Assembly: GCF_012489685.1 (NCBI RefSeq)
Contig: NC_080042.1
Location: 35,965,158-36,029,157 of the forward strand
From: Lotus japonicus
Taxonomy: Eukaryota > Streptophyta > Magnoliopsida > Fabales > Fabaceae
Direction: 5' to 3'
DNA length: 64,000 bases
Shown: one piece after another, positions 33,598 to 43,848 of the stretch
Position numbering within the stretch: position 1 is the first letter of the stretch
How the letters are laid out: every line of letters begins with the position of its first letter
The notes under the pieces: model-generated
What the model saw: the letters and a program-made list of their open reading frames with translations, nothing else
The model's database searches: none
What the model was told of the DNA's origin: nothing
Made by a program: the position numbers and the translations under genes

Positions 33598-34287
33598 CTA
33601 GCCATTTCTTAGCCTTTCTATCTTCTGATCGATCATCTGTTCTAGCCTTCCTGGTTCGTCCTTCCCCTGATCTTGCACGCTCGGACCCTCTTGTTCGCCT
33701 CCCAAAAGCTCAATCTCGTGGCACCTGTGTCCCTCGCTGGCCCCCTTTTTTCCATATAAGCTAAGACAGTTGTTATAACACTCCCTTGCTCTCCTCTGAT
33801 CAACTGCAATTTCTCCCACCTTTCCACAGATCAGAGGGTACTTCACCGCCAGGTGAGCCGTCGAGATCACCGCGCAAAGACGGTTGAGCGTGTTCCGTCC
33901 AATAATGACGTTGTAGGATGCCACGACCTGCAATACTAAATACCGTACACGCAGAAGCTTGGCGTTTTCATCAACACCAAAAATTGTGTCCAAATCCAAG
34001 TAACCGCGCACCCAAACTTGCTCCCCTGAAAAACCTACCAAAGTCCCAATATATGGCATCAAGTCCTTGTCTGTCAAACCCAGCTGATCAAATGCATCAC
34101 CGTAGATAATGTCCGCAGAACTTCCCTGGTCTAAAAGAACCCTTCGCACATTGAAGCTGTTGATTCTTACCATTAGCACCACCGGATCGTCCTTATGCGT
34201 CTTGATTCCCTCAAAATCTGCTGATGATATCACGATATCTGGGTGATGGAAACCAAATGGGGCCTCATACTCTCGCACTGACGTCAC
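33598..34287 (-). pseudogene. Element E: aspartic protease domain
   Basis: Retropepsin-type protease that would cleave Gag. The start of the frame (EYEAPFGFHHPDIVISSADF) is typical of Tat elements, and the active site is LLDQGSSADII. The domain continues through NVIIGRNTLNRLCAVIS, where a conserved Tat motif lies. The active-site triad DQG (the plant Tat form of DSG/DTG) is intact. It is set off from gag by a frameshift near 34270 and from the tail by a stop at 33598-33600. Confidence 0.85.
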
Positions 34288-35480
34288 CGCCCTTACATGC
34301 CTTCGTCTCGCCGAAGCTGTGTCGCCACCTCCACCAATACCGCCAGCGATCGTATTTATCGTCCCAACAGGTGGCTCGAGATCTTTGTTGAAGGTCTCCT
34401 CCGCCCCCTTCTTCCTTGTTTCCAGTGACCTCCCGAAGTAATTCTGTCAAATGCGCTTTTAGACTCTTCCCCGACTCCTCACGTCGGCGGAAGTCGGTCT
34501 GATGCCACGAGCGATGGCGTTCGAAGCTTTCCTTCCTTGGGTACAACGGAAGTCGGTCTTTTGCACGTTTTCGTTTGAAAGCATCATCTTCATCATCCAG
34601 AATGTAAGTGTTTGCCCGCGCGCGGATCTCCGCCATCGACCGAGCTGGCTTTTGGCTCAACTTACTGTTCAGCTTTCCTGGTTGTAGCCCGTTCTTGAAA
34701 GTACGCACACAAGCGTGCGGTTCGGACTCCTCAATTTTAACAGACGCGGTGCTGAATCGTTTCACGTATTGCTTAAGAGTTTCCCCGTCCGACTGGCGCA
34801 CGTTGTATAAGTCCTCTATCGTAACTTGCTTACTCTTGCTCGCGGAAAACTGAACAAGGAACTTTGACGAGAAATCGCGAAAGTTCGTGATAGATCCGCG
34901 AGCCAAAGTCGTGAACCACGCCATCGCCGTGCCTTTAAAAGTTGACGGGAACATTCTACATTTCACCGTGTCAGAAGCTGAACTTATCACCATCTTCGTG
35001 TTGAAATACAACAGGTTCTCCTTGGGATCGGCCTTGCCATTATATGCATCCAGAACGAGGTTCTTCATGTTATCTGGAATAGCCACCTCCGTTACCGCTG
35101 CTGAGAACGGCTCAAATTCCGCCACTGCCTCGGCCTCCCGCTCTCCTTCGTAAGTAATCGTTCCGCTGCTGAATGTCGTCGACACTTCGGATCAGACGTT
35201 GCCAATCCCGACCAGTGATCGGAGCTTGTAGTGGCCGTGTTTCTCCCCGCGAGGCTCCCGGCGATCGTGTTGGTGACCTCTGTTGCTCCGGTGAGGACGG
35301 CGGAGAAGGGAAAGGAGGTGTTGGGGAAGGAGGAGGTGGAGGCGGTGGAGGTGGAGGAGTCAATCGCTCGGACTCGTCACGGCGGACCTGTTCCAGCCGC
35401 GGCATGCCTCTTACGCGACGTAGTGGGGAACCGCGCCACTGCTCTTGCTCTCCATCACGTCTCCGACGACGTGTCTCCAT
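34265..35480 (-). pseudogene. gag: Element E: Gag, frameshifted
   Basis: ATG at 35480 opens METRRRRRDGEQEQW, a basic N-terminus shared with element C (50710). A Pro-run (more than ten Pro) and a Ser/Pro-rich part follow; this frame ends at 35112. From 35185 another frame carries the capsid domain: EFEPFSAAVTEVAIP, LLYFNTKM, FRDFSSKFLVQFSASK and EDLYNVRQSDGETLKQYV, then AEIRARANTYILDDEDD. The C-terminus is basic and lacks a clear zinc knuckle. One shift near 35150 and another near 34270 make it defective. The capsid domain is the piece that element C has lost. Confidence 0.85.
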
Positions 35481-35604
35481 CAGACTTCACAAGCGAGCTA
35501 AGAATTACACCAAAATTCTAGAAAACCGAAGAGAATTGCACGGAAAGTCGAACTTCTCTCAACCAAATCACAGTCCAGGTAGTCCGGGAGTCGAAGTCTA
35601 CCGA

Positions 35605-35622
35605 TCCCCACAGACGAAGCCA
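35605..35622 (-). other. Primer-binding site of element E, mutated
   Basis: Minus strand TGGCTTCGTCTGTGGGGA, two bases from the LTR end. Elements C and F have TGGCGCCGT(T/C)TGT(G/A)GGGA, so E has CG changed to TT. I do not assign the tRNA. Confidence 0.75.
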
Positions 35623-35624
35623 AA

Positions 35625-35912
35625 TGTTCCTGCTAAGAACATAGAGATAGAGTATAGTGCCTACAGAGTGCACCAAGAAAGAATCTAGAGAGAGAATAGC
35701 TGAATTCATACGAGTGTATTCAAGAAATGGGGAAAAGTCCCTTACAATTGGTAACCGCCCCCTATTTATAGGCTAGGGGCTGGGCCTTGAAGCGTGTAAC
35801 TAACTCTAATGGGCCAGTTGGGCCTCGCTATTGGAGGCCCAACTCCAGGCTAGATGTCCGCTCCTAGGCGAGAACCCCTGAGCCTAGCCTCTCGAGGGGC
35901 TCGCCCAGTCCA
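35625..35912 (-). repeat. 5' LTR of element E
   Basis: Minus strand TGGACTGGGC (35912) to AGCAGGAACA (35625), 288 bp. A TATA box TATAAATA lies at 35763-35770 on the minus strand, followed by GGGGGCGGTTACC. The 3' partner is only partly preserved at 30990-31225. Confidence 0.85.
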
Positions 35913-36104
35913 TTTCTCAAATGAGCTAAGAGTCCCTTACAATTGGTAATCGCCCCTATTTATAGGCTTGAGGTTGGGCCTAGCGTCTCTAACCGTCCTT
36001 AGTGGGCCAGTTGGGCTTCTCGGGGGAGGCTCAACTCCCTGGCTCGCGCACCGCCCTGAGGTAAGCGCCCCTGGGCGAGGGCCCCTGGGGTCTCGCCTAG
36101 TCCA
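35913..36104 (-). repeat. Right-hand part of the 3' LTR of element C
   Basis: Matches 50960-51169 of C's 5' LTR closely (TTTCTCAAATGAGCT...GTCTCGCC(T/C)AGTCCA). The remainder of this LTR is missing: E inserted at TTTCT and the far side was later lost. Confidence 0.82.
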
Positions 36105-36818
36105 CAAGTCCACAAGACACCGAGCTCAAAGCATGAGAGCTAAGAGTGTCTTAAACAATTGAGGCGACAGACATGAGAAAAACTAGCTAATGCCAAAGCC
36201 TAGTGTCCAAGAATGATTGCCAACATGGCATAGTAAGTAAAGTTAAAGCTAATTTCTGACTCCCTTCACGAGCCCCTCCGAGTCCACAAGTCCACAGGCA
36301 AGCTTAAGTCCACATGCAAGCTTGCGGCGACGGCGCTTGGTTCTCCCGCCCTATTCCAGTTGTGATCGTCGTGAATCATGGTTGTCTCACGCGTGTAAGC
36401 CATTTGTAATGTACTGAAGAAGTGCAAAGGCCAGCAAATCTTCAGAATCCCAACCGCCGTCCTCGAAACGTCCCCTCGCACCGCAATAAAGCCTGTCAAT
36501 TTGAATTTAATCCAACCAACCGTCATGATTTTTATTTAATGCGCCACTCCCGCTTCCCGAAATACGCGTCCTTTTCCCCAATAATCATTTCATCTTGTCA
36601 TCTTAGGTCACGACTCCTTACTTAACTGTGAACCATCCCCTTTCTTCTTTCTTTATTACCTCATCCCTTACAGCCAACTGCCCTCATACTCCTCCCGGCT
36701 CTCACACCGGCTTCTCCTGACAACCCCGCGAACTCCGACCTCTCATGCTTCCTTCTCCACAGCTTCTCTTTGGTTAGTGTTCTTATCCCTGTTTTTACTC
36801 TTTCCTTTTGTTTCCGCG
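36105..36818 (-). other. Sequence between the antisense ORF and the 3' LTR of element C
   Basis: No gene seen. Next to the LTR it holds the motif (minus strand) CTCTCATGCTTTGAGCTCGG then TGTCTTGTGGACT, shared with elements E and F at the place where a polypurine tract is expected. Confidence 0.5.
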
Positions 36819-38924
36819 ATGCCCCCAATAGGAATCCCTTCTTCTATGGAGGGAGTCAAAGCCCACCGCTTGAAAACCTTCGCCACTCTCCCTTCCCCAA
36901 TCCAAAATGCTCCTGACCAAGGGATCATTGACCAACCATCGGAATTTGTTACCGGTGACTCTGTCTCTGACCTCGCCCGCAGGGTCGGGGGTTTTTGTAG
37001 CACCCCGTCGCTATAAAACCTCCCTCGCACCACAGGTTGTCAGGGCCAAGATCGCTCGTGGCAGCACCGCGCACTTAAGAACCCCAAGTACTCCCATTTA
37101 TTTTTTTATATATGAATATTTATTCTTTGACCTTGGCATCAAACTCCCTTTCTCCCCATTCCTTAGCCAAGTGCTAAATGCCGTCAATGTTTCCCCTAGT
37201 CAACTTGAGGTATTTTGAAATTCTCTGCAGCAATGTTGACGTAGTTCCCTCAACTGACCTCTTCTTCTTTTTCTTTGAAGTGGATTCCCGATCCCTGGGG
37301 TCCCCTGGCTGGGTCGAACTGGCGCCCCGCCCAAGCCGGGAACGACTGAGCCCTTACCAAGGTGACCCTGAACCTCGTATGGCTCGCCGGTATTTCCGGC
37401 TCGTCGTTCATCCAGCCTATCCCTCGTCTTTTACGCAGAGAGACGGGAAAGCTCTTTTACCATTTTACTGGACCAAGCGCCCTAAACCCGTGGCCAATCC
37501 TTCTAAAGCTCCCTTGTCTGCTAGAGAGAATTTCTCTTTCGGGGTCCTCGCCCGACTTCCCCGCTTAAGTTGTGCTGAATTACTCGGCGCCGCCGCAGGC
37601 TCCAAGATACTCCCGCGATTAGGTTTTTCCTTTAAATTCTCTTTCCGGTATTCTCTTGACCTTTCTGCCGCTGACAATACCTTTTTATTTTTGCCTTTCA
37701 GGGAATATGAAGTTCTCCACCGCTGAGCTCCTGAAGGCTTTCACTTCTAGGAACACCAAGGCGTTCTCCTCGGCCCAAGTCGGGGAAAAAATAAAATGCT
37801 CGCCGGTGCACGTCGAATCATCCAAGAGAAGAGACTTGGGTGAGCCAAACCCTCAGACTAACCCTTCGATCAGCACAGATGGAGGAGCAATCGGGTCTGA
37901 ACCTGCCGCCCTGGATCCCCCACCGGTGTCCACTCCTCATGGTGAGGCGGGCGCCTCTCTGCTTCCAAACACTCCTCTTACCGTGGCCCCATTGGAGGGG
38001 CAAAAGTCACCCTCCTCCGACCGCCCGCCGTCTCCTTCACCCGGCCCGACTTTCTTTGACCCGTCAACCCCACACCTTCTCGGGGCTGGTGGTGAAGGAG
38101 AAAATCCTCGTGGGGACCACCCGAAGGGTCCTTCCAGCGGCTCCTCCCAAGATCCCTTTGTCTTCCTCCTTTCTCACCCTTACCTTTAGAAACCGAGGGA
38201 GGCCTCTAGCCAGGACCCGCAAGATGTTGCACAGGAAGCTGTGTCCAACCTCCTCTGCACCGGGTGTTTGTTCACCCAAGTGGCTCATCGAGCACGGCCT
38301 CTTGCTGGAGTCGTCGAGCTCCGCCAGGAGGTGGAGAAGCTGCGTTGTGATAACCTTCGGGCGAACGATACTTACCCTAAACTGTCCAACCAGTTGGCCG
38401 CAGAGGAGGGCAAGGTCAAAAAGATGCAGCAAAATCTCAAAGAGGTGAGGCTGGCAGTGTTAACGGCGAACGAGAAAGGGGAAAAGCTTGAGACCCAGAT
38501 CGAGGAACTCCAACGAGACCTTGACGCCACAGAGGTCATTGTTGCTTCCCAGGTGGAAACCCTTGCCGCCAAAGACAAGGAGATCGCCACCTTGCGTGAC
38601 GAACTGGCGGGCAAGGATAAGACCCTCGCCGAGGCCCAGGCGGATCTGGCGTCTAAGTGCCAGCTCGCGGCTGACAAGGATGCCCAAGCCAAAGCTCTAG
38701 AAGAGAGGATAAGAGGGGAAGCGACCCAGGCGGCGGCCAAGGAGCGCGTTCGCGGCTTCCTTATTGCTAAAGCTCAAGTCAAACATCTCCACCCCTCCGT
38801 TAACCTCATCTCCTTGGGAGTTTTTAAAAGGGTCACTCCAATCGGGCTGGAGGGTCCAGAAGATCCGCCAGAAGTTGCCCATGTTGATCTCGGGGATGCT
38901 GTGGAACAAGGGAAGAAAACATAA
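36819..38924 (+). pseudogene. Element C antisense ORF: putative gypsy-type transposase-like protein with coiled coil, broken
   Basis: Lies on the strand opposite to gag-pol, as known for extra ORFs of Tat elements. ATG 36819 opens MPPIGIPSSMEGV. In shifting frames follow YEYLFFDLGIKLPFSPFL, LRYFEILC and MARRYFRLVV, the pattern of the gypsy-type transposase domain (Pfam PF04195-like). An intron at 37623-37701 (GTTTTT...TTTCAG, 79 bases) would join the frame ending after PRLG to the one starting MKFSTAELLKAF, and its length restores the frame. Next come a Pro/Ser-rich part, an in-frame TAG at 38187 (or a second acceptor, TTACCTTTAG), and a long coiled coil (about 38300-38740, heptads of Leu, Lys, Glu), ending VFKRVTPIGLEGPED. 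Function unknown. Two frame changes before 37205 suggest decay. Confidence 0.65.
37623..37701 (+). other. Candidate intron in the antisense ORF of element C
   Basis: GT at 37623 and a pyrimidine-rich CTTTTTATTTTTGCCTTTCAG ending at 37701. The 79-base length equals 1 mod 3, which is exactly what is required to connect the frame open before it with the one open after it. Element F has the same acceptor context (TCGTTTCAG|GGAAGATGAA versus CCTTTCAG|GGAATATGAA). Confidence 0.6.
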
Positions 38925-39654
38925 TGTCAACAATCTTCAATAATTGTAACATCAGTACTTTTTGTAATAACGTATTTGTTTCAATCGCATGTTTAGATTT
39001 CAAATTAACTAGTTCAACTTTTATTTCCTATGTCTTGTTTAATCGCTCTCCAAAATTTGCCACGCTTCCCTCTCAGTCTCCTTAAGTATGAATTACGTGT
39101 GACGACATTCATGGTGTGCCGGGTTTAACTAGGACTTTTGTTCAGTTTCAAACTGAGGCTTTGTTCACACGCTTTTCCCGTAAGATTAGGTGTGTCCCCG
39201 CCAGCTTTACTTGGCGAGGACTTACAGTGGCTCGGGTCCCAATGGCCATGTGGAACAAATCCGCCAGAAGTTGCCCATGTTGATCTCGGGGATGCTGTGG
39301 AACAAGGGAAGAAAACATAATGTCAACTATCTTCAATAATTGTAACATCAATACTTTTTGTAATAACGTATTTGTTTCAATCGCATGTTTAGATTTCAAA
39401 TTAACTAGTTCAACTTTTATTTCCTATGTCTTGTTTAATCGTTCTCCAAAATTTCCCACGCTTCCCTCTCAGTCTTCTTAGGTATGAATTACGTGTGACG
39501 ACATTCATGGTGTGCCGGGTTTAAATAGCACTTTTGCTCAGTTTCGAACTGAGGCTTTGTTCACACGCTTTTCCCGTAAGATTAGGTGTGGCCCCGCCAG
39601 CTTTACTTGGCGAGGACTTACAGTGGCTCGGATCCCAATGGGCATGTGAGTTGC
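38863..39654 (+). repeat. 396-bp tandem duplication in element C
   Basis: ATCCGCCAGAAGTTGCCCAT starts at 38863 and again at 39259; the two copies run in parallel to about 39654 with few differences. The duplication copies the last 20 codons of the antisense ORF and the sequence after it. Confidence 0.9.
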
Positions 39655-40130
39655 CCGAGACTTAGCCTAGTTAGGTTCGCTCGCCCATATTTCGGGAAGG
39701 TTATTTCTGATAAGAAGCTTATCCGCACACGTCGCCAACGGGTGACGGCGAGCAGCATCGGCTTTTCTAGAGCAATCCCTAGACATCAAGGTCGTGTTAG
39801 GATTGCCACCTTCAGGGAATTTTTCCTACCTAGCGCTTGCCGCAATTTAGTGTGATTGAAATCGCTTGATACAATTTTTGTATTTTCAATCAGACGTTAT
39901 AGTCAACAAACTCCCGAGATGGAGAACAAGAACGTGTCTTTGTTTTTACAATTTTTAGGCGTTTCAGCCAACTAACTCCCAGGATGGAGAACAAGAACAT
40001 GTCTTTGTTTTTAATCTCGCAGTCTTCATGAGTCTTGTTTAGTCGATTGCCCCCGCCTTTAATCCGATGTCTTCCTCAATCTTCAGCTGTAGTAATACCT
40101 CAAGCTTGATGCGTTCCAAGATCGCTGCAC
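39655..40130 (-). other. Non-coding block of element C shared with E and F
   Basis: 39655-39945 resembles 32640-32945 in E and the reverse of 58150-58460 in F (AAGGTCGTGTTAGGATTGCC, CTTCAGGGAATTTTTCC, ACTCCCGAGATGGAGAACAA). A 66-base partial duplication repeats the ACTCCC(G/A)(A/G)GATGGAGAACA unit at about 39909 and 39975. No coding frame is visible. Confidence 0.65.
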
Positions 40131-40419
40131 TCACCTCCCATCCAAACTTTCGAGGTGGTAGGCCCCCTTCCCCAACGCTTTCACGATTCTGTAAGGGCCT
40201 TCCCAAACCGGACTCAACTTATTCCCCACATTCTCAGTTCGTTTCTTAAGAACCAAATCTCCTTCCTGCATCGCCCTTGGGCGGACTTTTGAGTCATACC
40301 TCGCCGCAGCCCGCTGCTTCATCGCAGCCTCTCTGATGCGAGCCTCGTCCCGCGTTTCCTACAGCAAGTCCAGCTCCACAGCCATGTTAGAGGAATTCTC
40401 GCCCTCGAACTGTGGTGCT
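40131..40419 (-). pseudogene. Element C: integrase C-terminal domain (detached piece)
   Basis: Minus-strand continuation of integrase after the solo LTR. The frame reads RIREAAMKQRAAARYDSKV and DLVLKKRTENVGNKLSPVWEGPYRIV, the usual C-terminal (GPY/F) domain with G-P-Y present. An in-frame stop lies upstream of RDEAR (near 40361), so this part is also damaged. Confidence 0.82.
40415..40419. repeat. Imperfect target-site duplication of the solo LTR, left copy (GTGCT)
   Basis: GTGCT here versus GTGTT at 46666-46670. Removing the insert together with one copy gives a continuous integrase reading (TT then PQFE), which supports this site. Confidence 0.6.
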
Positions 40420-40897
40420 GTGATGACCCTATTTTAGTAGTGTTTTTAGGGTCATTTATTAGTTAGTTTTGTGTCTTTTTGTTGAGTCTCATGTAGTGTT
40501 TCATGCATTCTCATGCATTTTTATCTTTATTTGTGTTTTTACTTTGTTTTGGTAATTTCATAGTTTTATAGGGACCTTTCTTGCATTTTAAGTAAGTTTA
40601 GGACTTGCATATCTTTTCTACTTGAATTGAGGGTCTTTTGTGCTAATAAACTCTTGGAAATCCTAGATATTTTCCTTGCTTTGTTCCCAAGCAGCTAGGT
40701 CTGAAAACTGATGAAGTAAGAAGGTCAAAAGGCTTGGAAAATTGAAGAGAGGCTTAAAGGGGAGTTAAGAAGAAGGTCAAGAGGCTTTCTAGCATGTAGA
40801 AAGCGCTCAGGCGCTCGGGTTGAGTGCCTGAGCGCCAATTGATTCTCTGTTTACATGATGCTAGAAAGGAATTGGCGCCTGAGCGCTCCTGTTGAGC

Positions 40898-40900
40898 GCC
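40898..40900. repeat. CACTA target-site duplication GCC, left copy
   Basis: GCC precedes CACTACACC and recurs at 45758-45760 after GGTGTAGTG. Three-base duplications are the rule for CACTA elements. Confidence 0.88.
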
Positions 40901-41215
40901 CACTACACCAAAAAATGGCTTTTACAGCGGTTTTTTTTGCCTTTTACAGCGGTTTTCAGCTGTCCAGAACTGCTGTAGATCTTGCCGCTGTAAAAGCCTT
41001 AACAGCGGTTCTAACCGCTGTAAAAGACTCATTATTTACAGCGGTTGATTTAATAAAACCGCTGTAAATACATACCTACAACAGCTGTTCTCTAAAATAA
41101 CCGTTGTACTTGAGTCTTCTTTTACAGCGGTTTCAGGCGGTAACCGCTGTATTTGATAATATATATTACAGCGGTTCCACCATGGAACCGGGTGGAACCG
41201 CTGTAATTTGTCTTT
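40901..41215. repeat. Left CACTA subterminal repeat region
   Basis: At least ten copies of ACAGCGGTT or its reverse AACCGCTGT in about 315 bases, often as paired inverted repeats. Confidence 0.88.
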
Positions 41216-41800
41216 TTTTTTTGGTTGAATTAATTACCACACCTGTTCAGCTAAAAGATCAACATTTCTTTTTTTTTTCCTGAAAAGAAGATATATTGAT
41301 CATAATTTAACCAAAAGGGTACACATTTCAAAAGCTATGAAAGCTGACTGCAAAATCAATACACATCACCAAACTAAAACAAGGTATAACACAGTAACAT
41401 AAGCTAAAACAAGGTATAGCATATAAGCACAGTAACATCTCATTGATGTAATACCTTAATCAGATGGCCATTGACATGAATTTTTGCCAGTTCATTGTGC
41501 CTACTAGTTAGCAACAAACCGCCACTAAATAACATAAATAAAATGCACAAATGGTTTACATCATTGAGCTGCTTGTATGGATAACCGAGAAAAGCCATAC
41601 CAAACAATTGAACAACATATATACCTAAATAAGGTCAATAATCAAACAAACACATTCTGATAATGCTAAATTCGATCAAGTTAAAAAATTTAAGCATGCT
41701 TTTAAAGAATTTAATAAAAGACCCTTGAAGATAAAATGATAGCATAAGGATCAATCTTACAATATAGAAGGAAGCAGACAACAAATGTGAGAAGACAAAC
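41216..41800. other. CACTA interior, no gene seen
   Basis: AT-rich, intron-like sequence. It would be the downstream part of the captured release-factor-like gene if read on the minus strand; I could not find its next exon. Confidence 0.4.
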
Positions 41801-41868
41801 TTCTGCTTTCTAGTTCTGGTGGAAGAAATCTCAAGCTCCTCATCCATCTTGATATGGTTTTTATCATG
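41801..41868 (-). pseudogene. Captured exon of a class I release-factor-like (ICT1-type) gene, second piece
   Basis: Minus strand: acceptor CCTTAG ends at 41869 and the exon translates HDKNHIKMDEELEISSTRTR then KQ. Plant ICT1-like proteins, which hydrolyse peptidyl-tRNA in organelles, have NRINKDGELVISSTKTRTQK at this place. Donor (AA|GTTTGT) is at 41800. The exon starts at a codon boundary, fitting the end of the piece at 42063-42145. Frame is open but residues differ from the family, so it is a decaying copy. Confidence 0.7.
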
Positions 41869-42062
41869 CTAAGGAATTCAAAACAATTAAACTATAAGCT
41901 AGATGAGCTGTGAGTAATGAGCATATATCATATGATAAATCAACTAGTTCAAAAAGTTTAGCATGTAGGAGAAAGTGTAGATAATGGTTTTACATCAAAC
42001 AAATAATCAGATAATCATTTGATTTTATAAGGATGAGAAATGATAAGTGGCAGCAAACTAAC

Positions 42063-42145
42063 CATTTGTATAATCTTCTCTCTGACTCCGTCACTTAGCC
42101 CATATGCATTTTTAACATTGAAGCACATGTCCACCTTGGTGTTCA
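42063..42145 (-). pseudogene. Captured exon of a class I release-factor-like (ICT1-type) gene, first piece
   Basis: Minus strand: acceptor GTTGGACAG, then translation VNTKVDMCFNVKNAYGLSD and GVREKIIQM, then donor GTTAGT. The family pattern is VNTKVDMRFNVKNA.WLSDR.REKI. The conserved Arg after VDM and the Trp after NA. are changed here to Cys and Gly. The GGQ motif exon expected just upstream was not found. Order, strand and codon phase agree with the piece at 41801-41868, with an intron of about 194 bases between them. Confidence 0.75.
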
Positions 42146-43328
42146 CTGTCCAACAACAGGTATTACAATAGAAGCAAGGACTATTATACTATACTGGTGA
42201 GCCCATGTCAGCATTTCATACAGGAATATAGAATAAAATGGACACGAACAAAAAAGAATAACGATTGATTTTCCATGATTACAACAAATCAACCTTTATT
42301 CACATAATAAATAACTAAGTACATATTTAAACTAAAACCAAATTAAAAAGAAAAATTGAAAGCTAATAAAATGAGCTTAACAACATTAGTTCATTCTAAT
42401 TCTAACTATTTGAAAAGAAAAGGGAAGCAAAAAGAGAATGTGCAGTTCTTACATTAAGAAACAGAGATGGCCTTTGAAGTTGTCATTCACATAAATGATC
42501 AAATCAAGACTTTCTCACATTACTTTGTCACATTAAAAGAAGATGGTGTTAATTTGGTTCTTCTTGTCACTTGTGAAGTGGATGGTACAAGCTACCTGCA
42601 TATACATGTTACCTACAAGATTAGTGAAATCAACATGCTATGCAGATATACACCGACATACTATATTATCAGAAAAAGTACTTAAGAATGAAATGCAATT
42701 AACAGTTTCTTGTGTGGTTTTAGAGAACACACACATCAGTTTTCTCATATTATTGGCTAGTGGTGACAAATGAAAACCTAAACAATAACATAAACATTGA
42801 ACAAACATGAGCAATATACACCGACTTGAGCATATAGACGCACATGAGCTCATGATAAGAAATTAAGACAATAAAGGTAAAGAAAAGAAGAAAAGAAAAT
42901 GAATCAAATACTCCTTCTTCACCTGCAGGACACCCTACACAAGCCCCTCAATAGAAAAATAAAAAATGCACGGTTTAAATTTCACCAATACCATGCATTG
43001 ATTACATACAAAAGTTACCTATTTATATGAAAATTATCCAAATTTAGAAAATATATTGCTGCAAAATCAATACCTGTTTATGATTTAAGTCACAAGACGA
43101 TGTAAGCTGAGATGGAAATCATAGGAATTATCATTATAGGACATTAACATCTAAAATTTAGACTCACTATCCAACTAAGAGACACATGCATCTATAACAA
43201 AATTTATCTGGAATTTCCTAGCTTTAATTTCTTTAGATTAGGAATAATACACAAACCGAATAGACAAATAGAAACCTGAACAGGAGCAAGATGATTTCCT
43301 AGCATTATTATTTATACTGGTGGTACCT
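42146..43328. other. CACTA interior between captured pieces
   Basis: AT-rich, no ORF above about 75 codons, no domain recognised. Probably intron sequence of captured genes. Confidence 0.4.
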
Positions 43329-43385
43329 GCTTCTTTTTCGGGGACTGTAGCATAGGCAACTATGCTTGGACAGAGGTGTTCTTCA
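43329..43385 (-). pseudogene. Captured CutA exon fragment
   Basis: Minus strand translation EHLCPSIVAYATVPEKEA followed by a canonical donor GCAG|GTACCA. Plant CutA (copper-binding, chloroplast trimeric protein) has PSIVVYVTVPN.EAG at its conserved start. Only this exon end is found; the remaining core (KKLAESIV onward) is absent. Upstream in the same frame are stops, so the 5' limit is approximate. Confidence 0.65.
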
Positions 43386-43799
43386 TATTCCCTTCAATTC
43401 TGAGAATCGATGTTGTGAGGGTGGAGTAGAGTGAAGAATCAAGAAAGTATTGTATGAGAGACTGAACGCATCTTATGATCGACACATGCATCCAAAACCT
43501 GCAACACAACACCGGAATCACCATCTCCCACAAATCCAAATATTAAATTGCAGCATTCAAAGAGAGAAAGATCTGAAATAAAAATTATAAGTTAACGATA
43601 TCAATTTCAAACCTAAATCAAATACAAAACAACAAATTTGAAATGTAATCGAAATGAAACCCTAATAAACACAACACAATCAAGCATAAGACATCATTAT
43701 CCACATAGAGAGATAAGGAGAAGAGTGAATCCATTGCTAATGGAAGTGTGCCTTCCGTAAATCAGTTTGAACCGAAATGACAGCATCCAAGGAAGGGTA
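43386..43799. other. CACTA interior, unassigned
   Basis: Nothing recognised. A possible acceptor TTGCAG and short open stretch (VLDACVDHKMRSVSHTILS) occur near 43500 on the minus strand, of unknown origin. Confidence 0.35.
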
Positions 43800-43848
43800 C
43801 AGGTATAATTCAACTTTAGCCCAGTCAATGCCATCTCGTATATATTCC
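43800..43848 (-). pseudogene. Possible third captured exon, myosin-like
   Basis: Minus strand: acceptor AATTTTTTCAG then EYIRDGIDWAKVE. Plant class VIII myosins carry EYIQDGIDWAKVEF at the motor domain before DNQ. Only 13 residues agree and then the match stops, so this is a weak call. Confidence 0.35.

Larger units (their letters stand above)
30248..35912 (-). mobile_element. Element E: minus-strand Tat-type non-autonomous element (gag and protease only)
   Basis: Right end is a clear 5' LTR (35625-35912, 288 bp) followed by a primer-binding site, gag, protease and a Lys/Arg-rich tail. RT, RNase H and integrase are absent. The left part (30248-32100) holds 3' LTR fragments in a duplicated arrangement and 3' untranslated sequence. 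The right flank 35913 onward is the interrupted 3' LTR of element C, so E inserted into C (right flank TTTCT). The left flank was lost: at 30248 E borders directly on element D. Confidence 0.85.

Noticed and set aside
35173..35688. Gly-rich plus-strand frame
   Set aside because: Mirror of the Pro-rich gag N-terminus of element E on the minus strand.
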